A stretch of DNA of 64,000 bases from Proteromonas lacertae (lineage: Eukaryota > Sar > Bigyra > Opalinata > Proteromonadidae), in contig NGBS01000592.1 in NCBI GenBank assembly GCA_002245135.1, positions 1 to 64,000 on the forward strand, read 5' to 3'. A model generated the notes under the pieces. That model was not told the DNA's origin and made no database searches. It was given only the letters and a program-made list of their open reading frames with translations. Numbering within the stretch: position 1 is the stretch's first letter; each line of letters opens with the position of its first letter. Below are positions 23,546 to 36,479 of the stretch, in pieces. A program made the position numbers and the translations under genes.

Positions 23546-25414
23546 TAAATACATTCACTACATGAAGCGCCATAATAACCATCATGACATTTACATTCAC
23601 TTGTTGATAAGAAATCCCATTCTTGTTCATATGTAATATTGGTAAATCTTGGCTGACAGATACCATGACCACTACAATCAACACCAGCAACAGTACTTGG
23701 ACAAGATACTATATAATAATAATAATAATAATAATATATACATTGACTACAATCATTACCATAATAACCAGGACTACATTCACAAACACCTTCTTTCATA
23801 TTGCATTTACCCATATTGGAACATATTGATCCAGCAATATGTCCAGCTGGATTAAACCAAGATCTTCCTCTTCTATCACTACAATCATGTAGACTACAGG
23901 TTGGACCAGTGAAACCATCATAACATTGACAGTATTGATGCATATTAGTCTCGTTCAATGTATTTCCTGGTTCTGGACGGATCATTTTACCATGACCATT
24001 ACAAGCTAACATATAGTATAAATAAACAAATTATTATACTATTTACATGGCTTTCTGATGCAACTTTAACTTGGCAGTTATAGACTGTTGGATCAACTTG
24101 ATCAGATGGAAATCTGAAATTATCAGTGATATATCGATCATCACCTTCTCTTGTTATTACTATATACAAATAAATAAATAAATAAATATAATATATATAC
24201 AACACTTGACATTCACCAGTTTGGAAATTACATTCTCCATTTCCTGAACATATTTTATACATTTTCTTGTGATATTTCTCCATTCTACATAATAATGGAG
24301 TAGTAGTTGGATTCAATTGTTTTCATTGTTTTGTCAACAATTGTATAATTACTAATACAGTGCTTATAAGTTGGTTGAATTCGATCAAATGATGGATCTA
24401 AAGGTTCTGATTCTATTTCAATTACATTACTGTCCACTCGAGCTATAAAGTCATCTTCACTGCCATACCATATTTTATTCACTTTTGCTGTTGGTTCTAT
24501 TACAAAATCGAATTCAACAATGGTTGCATCTTTTAATTGAGTATCTTTTGGCATTATTGATTTGGCATCATCTTCTTTACTCAAATATCTGATCACTAGA
24601 TCATATACAATGCCTGTGCTCTTAATCATTGACCTTAATTGTGAAGCGGTGTAACTGATATGTGCTTTTACTGTATATTGTCTACAAATTTCTTTGCCTT
24701 TTGGTTGTTGTTGATTATCTGCTAAATCACAGTTTATTATTGAAATTTGAACAGATGGACTGGTTGTCTTTCCTTCTGCTTTTGGAACTTTGAGAAAGGA
24801 AACTGCATCCCAATGATCTTTATATTCTACAGCTCCCATTGGACAAATCTCTATTAACAATACATAATTTAGATAATTTATACGTAAAGTACAATCATGA
24901 CCTGTATATTGTCCTACACACATACAGCCATAAATTCTGTTTTTACCCCAACCGTAAGTTTCTTCTAAAGGACTTCCATCAGGATGAACGTAATGATGAA
25001 GTAGATTTCCTTCAGAAATACATGTTCCATGTCCATTACAGGATGTAGTAGGTGAATCACCTTTTGGACACTGCATAACTTGACATGCTTTACCAGAAAA
25101 ACCTTCATTACATTGACAATTGCCAGTCTTCCTGTCACATTCTCCTCTGCCTGAACATACAGAGAATTTGACATGATCTCCTCCCCATTCTGGTCCTGAA
25201 GGACATGCTCCTAAAAAGTGAATAAAAACTAAAATAATTAATACTTTCAGCACAATCAGCTCCAGACCATTGATCAAAACATCTGCAAGTTGAATCTAAT
25301 TCACACACACCATGTTTACTAAATTAAGTAATATTTAAATATATACTTGCATGCATTAGGACAATAACTAATCACAGTTCCCAATAAAAATATTAAACAT
25401 ATTACAGCTCTCAT
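22679..25414 (-). CDS. Secreted EGF-like repeat protein (paralogue 2)
   Basis: ATG at 25,414 starts a signal peptide (MRAVICLIFLLGTVIS) followed by CPNAC. The domain order matches the plus-strand paralogue: CPSGPEWGGDHVKFSVCSGR, EGF units ending FSGKACQVMQCP, the GWGKNRIYGCMCVGQYTG unit, an insert after CPMGAVEYKDHWDAVSFLK, further EGF units, a second insert after CPSGPDPMKKSD, and a final CYECSNHGYCDHSTGLCKC. It differs in having a Pro-rich tail (VPYPQKPLPPQPPQKY) after the last Cys. Introns are short, and several contain (AAT)n or (TA)n runs. No transmembrane segment is seen. A secreted or cell-coat role is inferred. Confidence 0.85.
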
Positions 25415-25564
25415 TCTTACTTCTAATAAATATTACTGTTGGATTCTCGGTGCTATTTTCATAAACAATTTTCAAACACCCAATATTAAAAAAGTCAATA
25501 AAAACATTACTATTTAAAATTTTAAGATATAGACAATAATACGCATGAATGCTACTCTAATTCT

Positions 25565-27124
25565 TTAGTTGGTATCGTATGTAAAACCTTCAAATGACGG
25601 TATTGGAATAGATCCTTCATCCTATATGATAATAGTAAGAATAATATATTATATTAATATACAGTTGGACTGCTATCTTCAGGTATGACACGAGTATACT
25701 TTTTGTTAAAGTTACTAGTATCTGTATCACCAGTCAATACTGGCTTCCATGGAGGGTTCTATCCTCTTCTCTTCCAATGCCTTAAAATCAATAGTAGAAA
25801 AAGAATTGGTGTTTCTTCAACATCTAAAGCATCTCTTGGTCCAGAACCAAGTCTTAACGAAGGATTTCTATTCAACAATGCTTCAATAACACTTCTAGCA
25901 TTAGAACTAAATTGAGATGGGAATTTCAACTTATCATGCAATATCTTCTGAAACATCACTTTTCTGTTCTTATCATAAAAAGGAGGTAATCCAGCCATCA
26001 TCTCATACAATAAAGTACCAACAGACCACCAATCAACAGCTTTGCCATAAGGTTTACCCATTAGAACTTCAGGTGCAACATATTCTGGAGTTCCACAAAT
26101 GGTTTGTGCATTATCCTCTGAAACATTTGTTTTGGATAACCCAAAATCAGTTATAATCACATGTCCATCTCTGTCTAGTAATAAATTCTCTGGTTTCATA
26201 TCTCTGTACAAAATATTCTTTGAATGTAAATAAGAAACTCCACTAATCACTTCAGCTACATAAAACTTGGCTCGATCTTCACTAAACCTTTTGCATTGTT
26301 GTAAATGATAAAATAATGGTCCACCAGCATAAAAATCCATTCCTAAGTATAATTTACCTTCAGTTTGAAATGCAAATCTTAACGTACTGACAAATGGATG
26401 ATTCATTTCTTCTAATATTTTTCTTTCTGTTTTTGTATGTTCAACTTGTTTTCTTTCAACTACAAATGCTTTGGAGAGGATTTTTAATGCGTATACTTTA
26501 TTATCTGTTATTCTTCTAACTAATAATACTTTACCGAACGATCCTTTACCAATAGCTTTTAATAATTGAAAATCATTTTTACTCAGCTCTTTTTGACCAT
26601 TTCCATTTCCATTATTATTGATATTGTTATTGCTGTTGTTACTGTTTCCATTAGGTAATTGTCCATAACCATTATCACTTCTATTAGAGGGAGCTCTTGG
26701 GATTTGCTGTGAAACTATTTAACGATAAAATATAAATATATACTTCGAAGTTGTCTTTGTTGATGTTCATTAAAACATGGATAACAGACTCGCTCAGATC
26801 GTGGTAAATCACTAAATCTCATACTATTCTTAGAACATTCTGAACATATGATTCTTCCACAACATCTACAATGGTGTTTTCTTACTAGAAATGAAAAAGG
26901 CTTGAGACAGACTTGACATTCTACAATTTCATTATCAGGAATCCATCTTTTACAAGAAACTGGTAGTTGGTTTGGTTCTTCGTTCAATTTAGGTGGTTCA
27001 CAGGAGGTAATACTGTTATTCATTGGTCCACGAGGTGGAGTTGTTGCTTGAGCACCATCATCGAAGGATTTAGAAGGAGGAACATCTAATTGAAACAATA
27101 AAAAAAGAAGAATAAAAATGAAGA

Positions 27125-27161
<37 letters not shown>

Positions 27162-28246
27162 TATCAATAACAGGCAAAATACTATCAGCATAATACAAAG
27201 CATCATGTCCTTTATTCACAATCACATCAATAAATTGAAATATAACATTCATTGCTAATATTGTAATATGAGCTTGATTTGGTATTGTTGACATATCTGG
27301 ACCAGCTGATAAACAAACACATCCTAATTTCTCTTCCTCTTCTTCTAATCTGTAACCTAAAGCGTAATTTGATATCTTCCAATTGATGCAGTTTGTTTCT
27401 AAATATTTTCTAAGTTGTGAGCTATCAGCTTCTTCTAATGAGAGTTCTGTTAGTAAAGTATGAACACTTTCAAGGAATGCAACACATTTTATACGATTCA
27501 TTGAGTCAGGACGTAACTATTCAAAAATAATAATAAAAATTTGAAAATACTCGAAGTAGATTCTTTACTACTACACCACCATAACCGTATGCTACAAATA
27601 CAATATTCTTATTTGTTCCTGGTGATATTAATTTGTCCCATAAATACAACAAATGTGCTTCTGGTGTATCATTTAAGGATATTGGAATCTTCGTGGTAGT
27701 ACCATCAGCATTTTGTCTCTATATATATAGATAATACATAAATATATTATATAAAATACTTTATAAAAATTACTATTTGGATTGGATATAACAATTCCAT
27801 ATTTATGTGATAATGTCGTTTGAACATAAGGAAGCATACTGCCCATCTGCAATCCTTCATCAATACAGAGACTACGCGACCATATACCTGGTTGAGTACG
27901 AGTTCCTGGGACTATTATAACTAAAGTATCACATCTTCTCCAACCTGTAGAACAGTATACAGGTAGTCTAGCTGATGGATCTTGACATTCTGTCAATCCT
28001 GGTATGTACAGCTTCTTCGCATTTAAATTTGAGTATGAGTTGTTGTTGAATCTAAAAAAGAATAATAATATGAAAGAATACAAATCTGGAAATAGCATTT
28101 ACTGTTGCAAAAGGGTCAACAGGTATGTCTGTAGAATCACCATAAGCATCTGTGCTTAATCTTCTTAATCTGAGATCGTTATCGAAATAATATCCTAATT
28201 CTTTGAGAGCATCAGCTAAAAAAATAATGTGAATTATAATACCCAT
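25565..28246 (-). CDS. Fusion protein: Arb2/FAM172 domain, FYVE finger, AGC kinase
   Basis: ATG at 28,246 is followed after four bases by a 27-nt intron, giving MADALKELGYYFDNDLRLRR as in FAM172/Arb2 proteins. The Arb2 domain continues with VIIVPGTRTQPGIWSRSLCI, VFVAYGYGGVVVKNLLR and VAFLESVHTLLTELSLEEA; the usual Ser of AHSYGG is Tyr. Next comes a FYVE finger with WIPDNEIVECQVC, RKHHCRCCG and RVCYPC, which in this family binds PI3P on endosomes. Then an AGC kinase: GKGSFG loop, YALKIL, YRDMKPENLL, DFG, and the TICGTPEYVAPE activation loop. The tail has PPWKPVLTGDTDTSNF (turn motif) and FEGFTYD (hydrophobic motif), so PDK1/TOR-type control is likely. Three one-base frame breaks lie in the tail (25,754-25,818). 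No stop or start signal separates the domains; introns join them in frame. Confidence 0.85.
27127..27162. repeat. (TA)n microsatellite in an intron
   Basis: An uninterrupted TA run of about 34 bp lies inside the intron between the Arb2 and FYVE parts of the kinase fusion gene. Similar TA runs mark introns elsewhere in this window (for example near 44,815 and 54,347). Confidence 0.8.
28216..28242 (-). other. 27-nt intron directly after the start codon
   Basis: The minus strand reads ATGG, then GTATTATAATTCAC...TTTTAG, then CTGATGCTCTC. Removing 27 nt gives MADALKELGYYF. Retention would also keep frame, adding nine mainly hydrophobic residues. Confidence 0.6.
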
Positions 28247-28704
28247 TAATTATATCTACAACTGAAGTAATGAAACACAATATCTTTATTAAAAAAATAG
28301 ATTCGTTTCTGAAGATTTAAATGATAAAATTCTTGCTACCCATTCACTATTCTTTGATAATAAATATGTGTCAGGAATTGTCTACAGCAGAACTGTTTAA
28401 TGGTAATAAAATGACTAAAAGAAGAACAGGTTTTGAATGTATCAGTTTTTTGTGAAAAATTCATTTGTTTTTAACTATATACTTGCTAAATTGTGATGTG
28501 AATGACATTATATTTATATATTCTAATATATTGTAATTAATGATGAAATTTCAGAATTCTATTGTCTTAATCAAATAATATACTTGCATTTATGATTATT
28601 TAACTCCCAATAATGACATAAAATATAAAACTTAAAAAATTATCCCATATTCAATATTTATATTTCATTAAAATACATATATCTTAATACTAAATGAAAT
28701 TAAA
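28247..28704. other. Intergenic spacer
   Basis: About 460 bp of AT-rich sequence between the start of the kinase fusion gene and the end of the GAF-like gene. It should hold the promoter of the former. No gene or RNA fold is seen. Confidence 0.4.
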
Positions 28705-30272
28705 CTATTGAATATAATTACTAAGCACAGTATGCATTAATTTTGTAATAGCTTTAAATGTTGTATCAAAATTTCTTTCAATTTCACATCCTACATAATA
28801 TTAATCAAAATATATGTATATTATATATACCATCATAATTCCATAATGTTAAAATTATAGTAAACCTACCTGGATATTGGACTGGTAAAGCCATCATGTA
28901 TGTCTTCGGTATATCTACTAAACCAGGGTTAGTTGACTTCATATATCTTTTTGGTATACCATTTACAGAGTATATTACATCTTGTTTATTATAAGAATCA
29001 CCTATTCAAATAATAAAAATAATATAAAAAAATACATTCAAATATTTCACTATCACATTCATACACTTGCGAAGATCTTGTTAATAAGTAAATACAATTA
29101 TTCCTTATTATTGAAATTGTACAGCCTGATAGATTTAAATACATTTTCAATGAAGTACATAAAGTAGCTGCAGAATCAAGAGGATTTGTTAATAAACTCC
29201 TATATTATATATATATAAAATAAAAATATAAAAAAACAAAAAAGAGAAATAATAATAATATACTTTTGTATTAACATATTCACATTGTTTATCAATAAAT
29301 TATGAAATGATAATGCAATATGTTCTCCTATTGATTTCAATATAGAAATATCGGATGATGAAAAATCTGTAGCTATAACTATCCTCCATATTCCGATTGG
29401 TTGTTTCAAATATACTATTGGAATATATAATGAAGTGTAATCTGGATAATTTAATAAATCATATTTTGCATCATAACTGGAGTGTTTTAATAACTATTAA
29501 ATATATATATATATATTAAAAGAAAAAGAAAAAGAGAATAAATAGATGAATATATATATATATTCATATACAGAATTCTTATTTACTTTAGCTATTCCTT
29601 TTCTATAATTATTATAACAATATCTGGTAAGTCCTGAAGGTGGTAATAAAGTATTTTGCTTCACTCATTGAACTTATTAAATCACATCTAAAATCGAAAC
29701 AAAAACTACTTTCTAAATATAATGGAAATAGCTGTATTATTGAATCTAATGTACTAAAATACGTAACAAATTCTGTTTGGCTGTGTAGTAGAAGAGAATA
29801 ATTCAAATATCCATGTAAGCCTTCTGAACTAACTATATTTTCTACATCAATTTTTGGTTGAGTTGTAAAAGATCGAGATTTAGTTGATAAATGATGTACA
29901 GCTAATTAATTAGAAGAATTTAAATATACGAGTAACTGGTAGATTGTTTATAATGTTTGAATCACTCGATTTTCTTCTTCTTAATTCCCTACGCAAAATA
30001 TATCATCAATAAAATACAAAGGAGACATTCTAGCGATCAGAGTTTGATTATCAGCCACATTCTTGTTATATTTTGAATCTTCTTCGATTTCCTATATATA
30101 AGGATATAAAAAATACAAAATCAATTTTAGGTGGGCTTTTTATAGGTAATGCTTTTATTATTGGAGATTTTAGATCAACAGATAGATCACCTGAACTATT
30201 ACAAGCAGATAATCTTCTAAAATCCTTTTCAGAGATCTTCCTCTCCCATTCTTCTTCACCACTGCTTTCCAT
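28705..30272 (-). CDS. GAF-like domain protein
   Basis: The first ATG is at 30,272 (MESSGEEEWERKISEKDFRR); the frame is open a little further upstream without ATG. Six or more exons can be joined. The middle exons give PIGIWRIVIATDFSSSDISI followed by LKSIGEHIALSFHNLL, the usual end of a GAF domain (last strand and helix). A second similar block follows near 28,740-29,170, with CTSLKMYLNLSGCTISIIR, later MMALPVQYPG, and a final helix down to TAG at 28,705. GAF domains bind small molecules or mediate dimerisation. I see no kinase, cyclase or phosphodiesterase domain attached. Two GAF-like domains in tandem are the best description; the exact ligand is unknown. Confidence 0.5.
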
Positions 30273-31522
30273 AACAAAATTTGACTTAATCTTACAAACA
30301 GCCAAAATACAAAACTTGAGATGTATTTGTGTGTATTATTTTAAAATCAAGAAATAATGAAGATGCACAAGTGGTAATACGCTTTTCTATTTCAGTATTG
30401 AGTGAATTTTATATATGGCAATTATATAAGAAAAACGAAGAAATGATTTTAGATCTATTTTTTAAGCAAAGCATTATTTTCATTTGCTATTTGAATTTCA
30501 ATGTTGATGAATTCTTAATATGGTTACCAAATGCTTCATTCCATTTATTTGAAATTGTATGAAAAACGAATATATTTTTAAAACATGAAATTTTAAACTC
30601 CTTTCACAACAGTTATTACACTATGATATTGTAACATATAATATTATTATTAATTAATTTATCAAGATAATACTGTTATATAATTACTGAAGTGAATTTC
30701 AAAGTAATGTTTCTCTATTACAAGCAACTTTTGCATATTATGTTACATTGTGTTAATTGCAATGAAACAGAATGAAAATATGTAAGGATTTGATGATGAG
30801 TCATCAAATTAAACAAAGAGTATATTCTCCTTTAAAACGTATTATGGGTTATTTTATGGTTCAATCTATTGATTTATGTTATAATTTATCATAAATGAGC
30901 TGAATCGAATATAATTCTTTTTCTTTACTCTATTTAATTGATGGAATTATCTAAATAAATATAAGACATTCTATTTCTGGTATTGCTAGCATGTTATGAA
31001 CATATAAAATGGATTTATTACACCAAAATCTGATCACTAATACTTTTTGGGGTTTGTAAACATGTCCAATGGTTAGAATTTACTTAATGTGTAATTATAG
31101 AAACAAAATAAGTATTAGAAATATAATAAAACACACAAAAAATAATAGAATTTTGTGTTAACATTGTTACCTTGATAGCTTATTTTATTGGCAAGAGTAA
31201 TATGTACCTAATATGTTGAATGTATATGATTTGCCAATATCAACTACAACAACGAATTTTATATTCACAGAGTTGCTATCTACACATAGTAATGTATACG
31301 CTAACTATAATTAATTGTTCAAAAATCAATCAAAAAAATTTTAATCTCAAACTCTCAATATTGACTTTGACTTTGGAACAAAACAAGCTCAAACAAAAAA
31401 GTCTTTAAAAACTGATATGATTGGTTGTTATTATTCTTCTTCGTATTAAAGCACAAGCGCTTCATAAATAACAATACTAAAATCACAACAGATATATTAT
31501 TTTTCTCTACATTATTGTATTC
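30273..31522. other. Gene-free intergenic region of 1.25 kb
   Basis: No reading frame here has normal composition or a family match. A small hairpin (TTTGATGA-TGAG-TCATCAAA, near 30,790-30,810) is the only distinct structure noticed. The region lies between two genes with their 5' ends facing each other, so it should contain both promoters. Confidence 0.45.
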
Positions 31523-34126
31523 ATGCTAAAAGTTGAAACAAAAGAAGTTGATGAAGAATTGGAGGCATTAGAAGAGACCAGTATCAAATTCCTGGAAATG
31601 GCTCCTAAGATACACACAATCATCCAGTACTATTTGTGTGAGCCATGTCTAGTCACTGTAAAGTTGAGTGTGCCAATTATGTATATTCACAATATTTTAA
31701 TAATTAGATTTACATCTTATCAATTAACGGGTTTAAAATGTGAGATATGGTGCAATGTACATGACAAATTCTCGTATATTTACCAAATTATTATGTGTTA
31801 GATCAAGCGGAAGGTGGCATTCAGTACCTATGAGGAAGAAATGCTCGGAACAAAAAGGTGATGAGAACATATTCACCTTTGAAGTCTCATTATTACCGAT
31901 TTCAAGTGGAAGGTACGAATTCACAGCAAGAGCAAGAATGACAAAGATATATGATTCTGACTGGAAATGGTTAGGTAAAAATGGAGACAATTGCACATTA
32001 ATGGTTTTACCTTCAACATTATTCAACTCTGGATATACTCCAAGTAGCGGATGGGTAAGACAAGTATTTTGTTGGTTTGAAGAAGCTGTTACACTTCATG
32101 AAGAATCAATGGAACATCAAAAGAATGTAAAACAAATTCCTCAACCTCCAACATTGGTTAATAGTACAAATGTATTTTCTAACAAATTATCAGCACCTAC
32201 TTCATTTGGAAGAGTGGGTGGATTTAGTAGTAATAGTAAAATTAATACCAAAGAAAGGGAGAACATATCCATGTATAATTCAGCAGTCTTAGCAGGAATT
32301 GCACTAGAAAGTGATGTAGATGTATAATAATTGTTATATTATTATATATTTTATCCTAGCCTGCATATTGTAAATGTTTAGTAACTCTATTGTGTGAATC
32401 ACAGTGGATGAAGACATCGACCAACTCTAAGAGATTATTACTATGGTTATTAGGTAGTTCAAACGTTATAAGTGAATATACCAAATGTCTGTCCAATTTT
32501 GTTAGGGATTTGTCAATTCCTAAAAGATTTGGCTCAACTCTCAATGTAACTGATAACAATAATAGCAACAACATGTATAATACAGATCATAATAATTATT
32601 CCAACAATAATGACAGTAACATCAACAACAACAACAACAAATTTGACAGTAATTACATAGAAGGTGGTTTAATTGCTTTATTAAAACTAGCAACAGTAAA
32701 CCGTGTACCAGAATCTCGATCAGTATTTAAATCAATTTCTATTAAGAAAAACACTGGAAGAACTCGAGAAGTATCTCCTAAAAGTATAATCCGTGGAACT
32801 GTCAGTCAAAATGATAGGTGTGGAATATTATTAGAATTACTGTTAGATGTAGTGAAAAACTGCCATCCCGTCATCTCTAATCTAAAGTTTTGTCATATTT
32901 TAATCGAAACATTATGTTCTAGTAGTGACAATATGGTACATATGTATTTACCTCGTGTATTAAGAGCAATGTATGATAAAACAAGTTATAATTATAATAA
33001 TAAAGAAATAGTTAATAGTCAATTCGTGATTCAATCACTAGTTAATGCGTTTACCTTACATTGTGAATGGTATAAGATCACTTTACCTTATTATATACAT
33101 AATGAATTACCATCTGAGATTGAGAAACATGTAACTTTTGGTGGTCCATTAACAGCTTTATTGAAGATTACTGCTAATATTATTGAACATAAACCAAAAG
33201 AGTTAATGAGCAATAGCTCTTCCTGCATAATTAATAATAATTTAAATAATGCTAGTACGAGTGTATTGCCATTATTATCGATTAAGAAGAAAAGAACGAT
33301 TTATGATAATTGTAGTAGTCTTCAAATACTAACAAATGAAAATAATAATAATAATAATAATAATAATGAAAGTAAGAAAATTTTAATTCAAAAAATACAT
33401 ACAGATAATATCAGGCGATTATGTAGCAGTATATTATCATTAATTTACATATTTAATGTTGATCATCCTGATTTCACTAAACTATTAGAATTGTTGTTAT
33501 TAATAGCGAAATTAAACATATCACTGAAACCTTATATATCAAAGAAATTACTATACCATTGGCCGATAACTGAATGTGCAAAATGTTGTTTATTTATCCG
33601 TTTCTTTTATTCATTATTGGAAAATACAAATACTAGTAGTTGTAGCAATAATGATAGTGAAGAAAATAGAACTTGTGATTTAATAAATTTGATTATTAAA
33701 AAGTTAAGTATAAATATTTCATCTCCCAATGTTGATCTTGCAAGAACAACATTACGTTTCTTTGAATATACTACTTCTTCACCTATCTGGAATAACATTA
33801 ATAAAAATCAAGATAAATATACATCGTCTATAATAATGATATTATCAAAATTAAAAGAAAATCAAAACCATTGGAATGAAGAAGTGAGAAATTTGTCTTT
33901 AAATGCTTTTAAGGATTTGAAAAAATATGAACATTTATTACATCCTACTGTAAATAATAACAATAATAATAATGAAGAAGAAGAAAAAGATATTGTTACT
34001 CCATTATTGATATTTCCACCTTCACATACCCAGAGCTTTCATCCCATTTCTCCGATTGATAGTCAGCTGTTTCAGAAGAAAATTAGTTGTTGTAATCAAG
34101 AAGATGAAGAGGATGAAGAAGGTTGA
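31523..34126 (+). CDS. Large conserved-looking protein of unknown function
   Basis: Three or four exons can be joined: ATG at 31,523, an intron at 31,672-31,698, a GTGAG-type intron ending at 31,801, and a 39-nt intron after SDVD at 32,325. The first domain looks beta-rich, with GRWHSVPMRKK, IFTFEVSLLPISSGRYEFTA and WKWLGKNGDNCTLMVLPS, resembling a carbohydrate-binding or Ig-like sandwich. The long C-terminal part is helical, with WLLGSSNVISEYTKCLSNFV, GGLIALLKLATVNRVPESRS and HVTFGGPLTALLKITANIIE, resembling ARM/HEAT-type repeats. Asn runs interrupt it. No catalytic motif is recognised. The family assignment is open. Confidence 0.6.
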
Positions 34127-34374
34127 TGGTGATAATCTTGATATGGATATATATCAGGACTTTATATATTTATTTCTCTCTTTCTTCTTTCTTTATATTA
34201 CTAATGCTAATGTCTAACTATATAATATATATATATAAATAACTTAAATGTGCTCAATTCTTTTTAATGAACTTACTTTTGAATTTTATATATGGATAAT
34301 GTTGTTCTTTTTGTATGGGTTAGAGTTAATAAAACATTTAAAATAAAAGCTAATAGTAGCTTAAAAACATAAGA

Positions 34375-34907
34375 TTAAATTAATTCTTTACTATAATCAA
34401 CGAGTTCCACTTCATTGGGTGGTTTTCCTATTGTTTCCTGCTTTATTATTTTATATCCTAATTTCTGATACAACATATTCGCTTCTATCATTGTGTTTAT
34501 TGTTGTTAAATGTATTTCTTTCTTATCTATTTCTTTACAATAACTTTCTGCTGTTTCTATTAGTCTAGTTGCAATTCCTTTCTTTCTATATTTTGACAGA
34601 ACACCTAAACGCTTTATTTCTATTTGGGATGGCTTTGAAGGAATTTCAGACACAGCTACACAGCTAAATTAAATAACATAAATAATTAATACCCAACTAT
34701 TTTGTCATCAATTGAAGCAACTAATAATCTATTGTTTTCTTGATTATCTCCATATGATTGCTTTAAATCCTTGAAATCACTCCCTAATACTCTATTGATA
34801 AATTTACTAACACTTTTATTTGTATTGTATGGTTTATGAGTTTCTATAAATATTTTTCTTATTGCATCTTCATTCTGGGAAGAGAAAATTGATATTGAAA
34901 ATTCCAT
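34375..34907 (-). CDS. GNAT-family N-acetyltransferase
   Basis: Two exons are joined by a 29-nt intron near 34,660-34,690. ATG at 34,907 (MEFSISIFSSQNEDAIRKIF) is the first real start. The acetyl-CoA site is motif A in IEIKRLGVLSKYRKKGIATR, with the R-x-x-G-x-A loop. The C-terminal ANMLYQKLGYKIIKQ is the typical GNAT end strand and helix. The length of about 168 residues fits a single-domain GNAT. The substrate cannot be told from sequence. The start lies only 35 bp from the start of the divergent CFAP20-domain gene, so a shared promoter is likely. Confidence 0.85.
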
Positions 34908-34942
34908 AATTTCAAGCTTTTTCAAACCTATATTTAAACTTT

Positions 34943-36445
34943 ATGTCGGTAAATATCAACGATATATTTAGTTGTCAAGGAAATGCTAGTTTGAAAACGT
35001 TGCCACACTGTTCAAAAGGAGTTAAAAGAGATTATATTAAGGAAGTGAAAGGGTATTAGTTATTTCAATAATTTGTAGATATGTAGCTGTGTCATCTAGT
35101 TCAACTGATAAAATAGATATTTCAAATTTAGGTGTAAATTGTATATTTATGAAATATAGAAAATAGGTACAAATCCATATTTAGTCTTTCATACAATATT
35201 TTCAAACGCTGTTCCAATCAAAGTAGAAATGAATTTAAGTGATTACCAAAAAGTAAGAAGGAGATTAGTGTTTAGTTCTTCATTCCGTTCAATATTGCAA
35301 ACCGAACTTCATGTACAAATTCCATTATCATTTCTACCAACAGATCAATGGCTAAATATAGTATTTCATTTAAATGAACTTCATGAAATGTTATTTAATA
35401 CGCCTTTTGTGAGATGTGATTCTATTACTGTAACTGGTATGTTTAAAGTGAAAAGAATTTACTCTACAAAAATTCAACCTGTGTTGAATGACATTATAGA
35501 TTCTTCAATTCCACCTTCTCATATATTACAAAGTTACCCATGGGTTACAATAGATCCACCCTCTATAAACTATCTAATGCCAGTAGTAAAAGAAGATAAA
35601 AACAGTGATTTAAAATCTGCTTTAAATATAGGTAGGCCAAGAAGTATATTTTTGAATAAAACACCAGAAAATAAACGAAGTGCAAGTGCAGTTGGTGGAA
35701 GTAGAAGAAGATCCAATGTAAGTGTCAATTCAACAAATTCACAAAAATCTCAACAACCTCCAATTGTCTCAGCTGGAGCATTAGTACCACCACAGTTAGC
35801 ACCAAATATCACTTCAATCAAGCCTTCAGGCTTGAGTGAAAAAAGATCCAAAAGATCATCGTCAGCTTTACCAGTTAGTTCAAGGAGAGTAATTAAAACG
35901 TCATCGCCAATACCAGGCGAATTAGATGGATATGAAGAAATACCATTAAAAGATATAAAAAGACAAATCTTGAAATCTCCACCACCCACATTGTTACAAA
36001 AACAGAAACAATTACAAAATAGTAGTAAGAGAAAAGATAATAATATAATTGATGATGATAATGAAAATGATGATAATTTCATACCATTGTCTGTATTAAA
36101 AAGAAGACAAAAAGAAGAACAACAACAACAAATATCACCTCTAAAATCTACTGCTTCATCTTCAATACACAAATCTCCAATTAATGAAAACAATAGTAGC
36201 AATAAAGATAATGAAGATGATGAAGATTTTGTTCCATTGTCAGTGATTAAAAGACAACAAATGCTACAGAAACAACAACAACAACAACAACAATCATTAT
36301 CTAAAATCCCAACATCATCAAAATCTAAACACCATTCACCCATTGATATGAGTGTATATGAAATAAAACCATCTAAGTCAATACCAGTAGCAACTAATCG
36401 AATAACAACACCTCCTCCATCTGTGTCAATAGAGAAACATTATCA

Positions 36446-36479
<34 letters not shown>

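Noticed and set aside
30329..30562. Small plus-strand gene after the GAF-like gene start
   Set aside because: AT-driven composition, no conserved motif, and it overlaps the probable promoter region.
35750..36343. Long minus-strand reading frame rich in Cys, Ser and Leu
   Set aside because: It is the antisense of Gln/Ser/Asp-rich coding repeats in the CFAP20-domain gene; its composition comes from the repeats.
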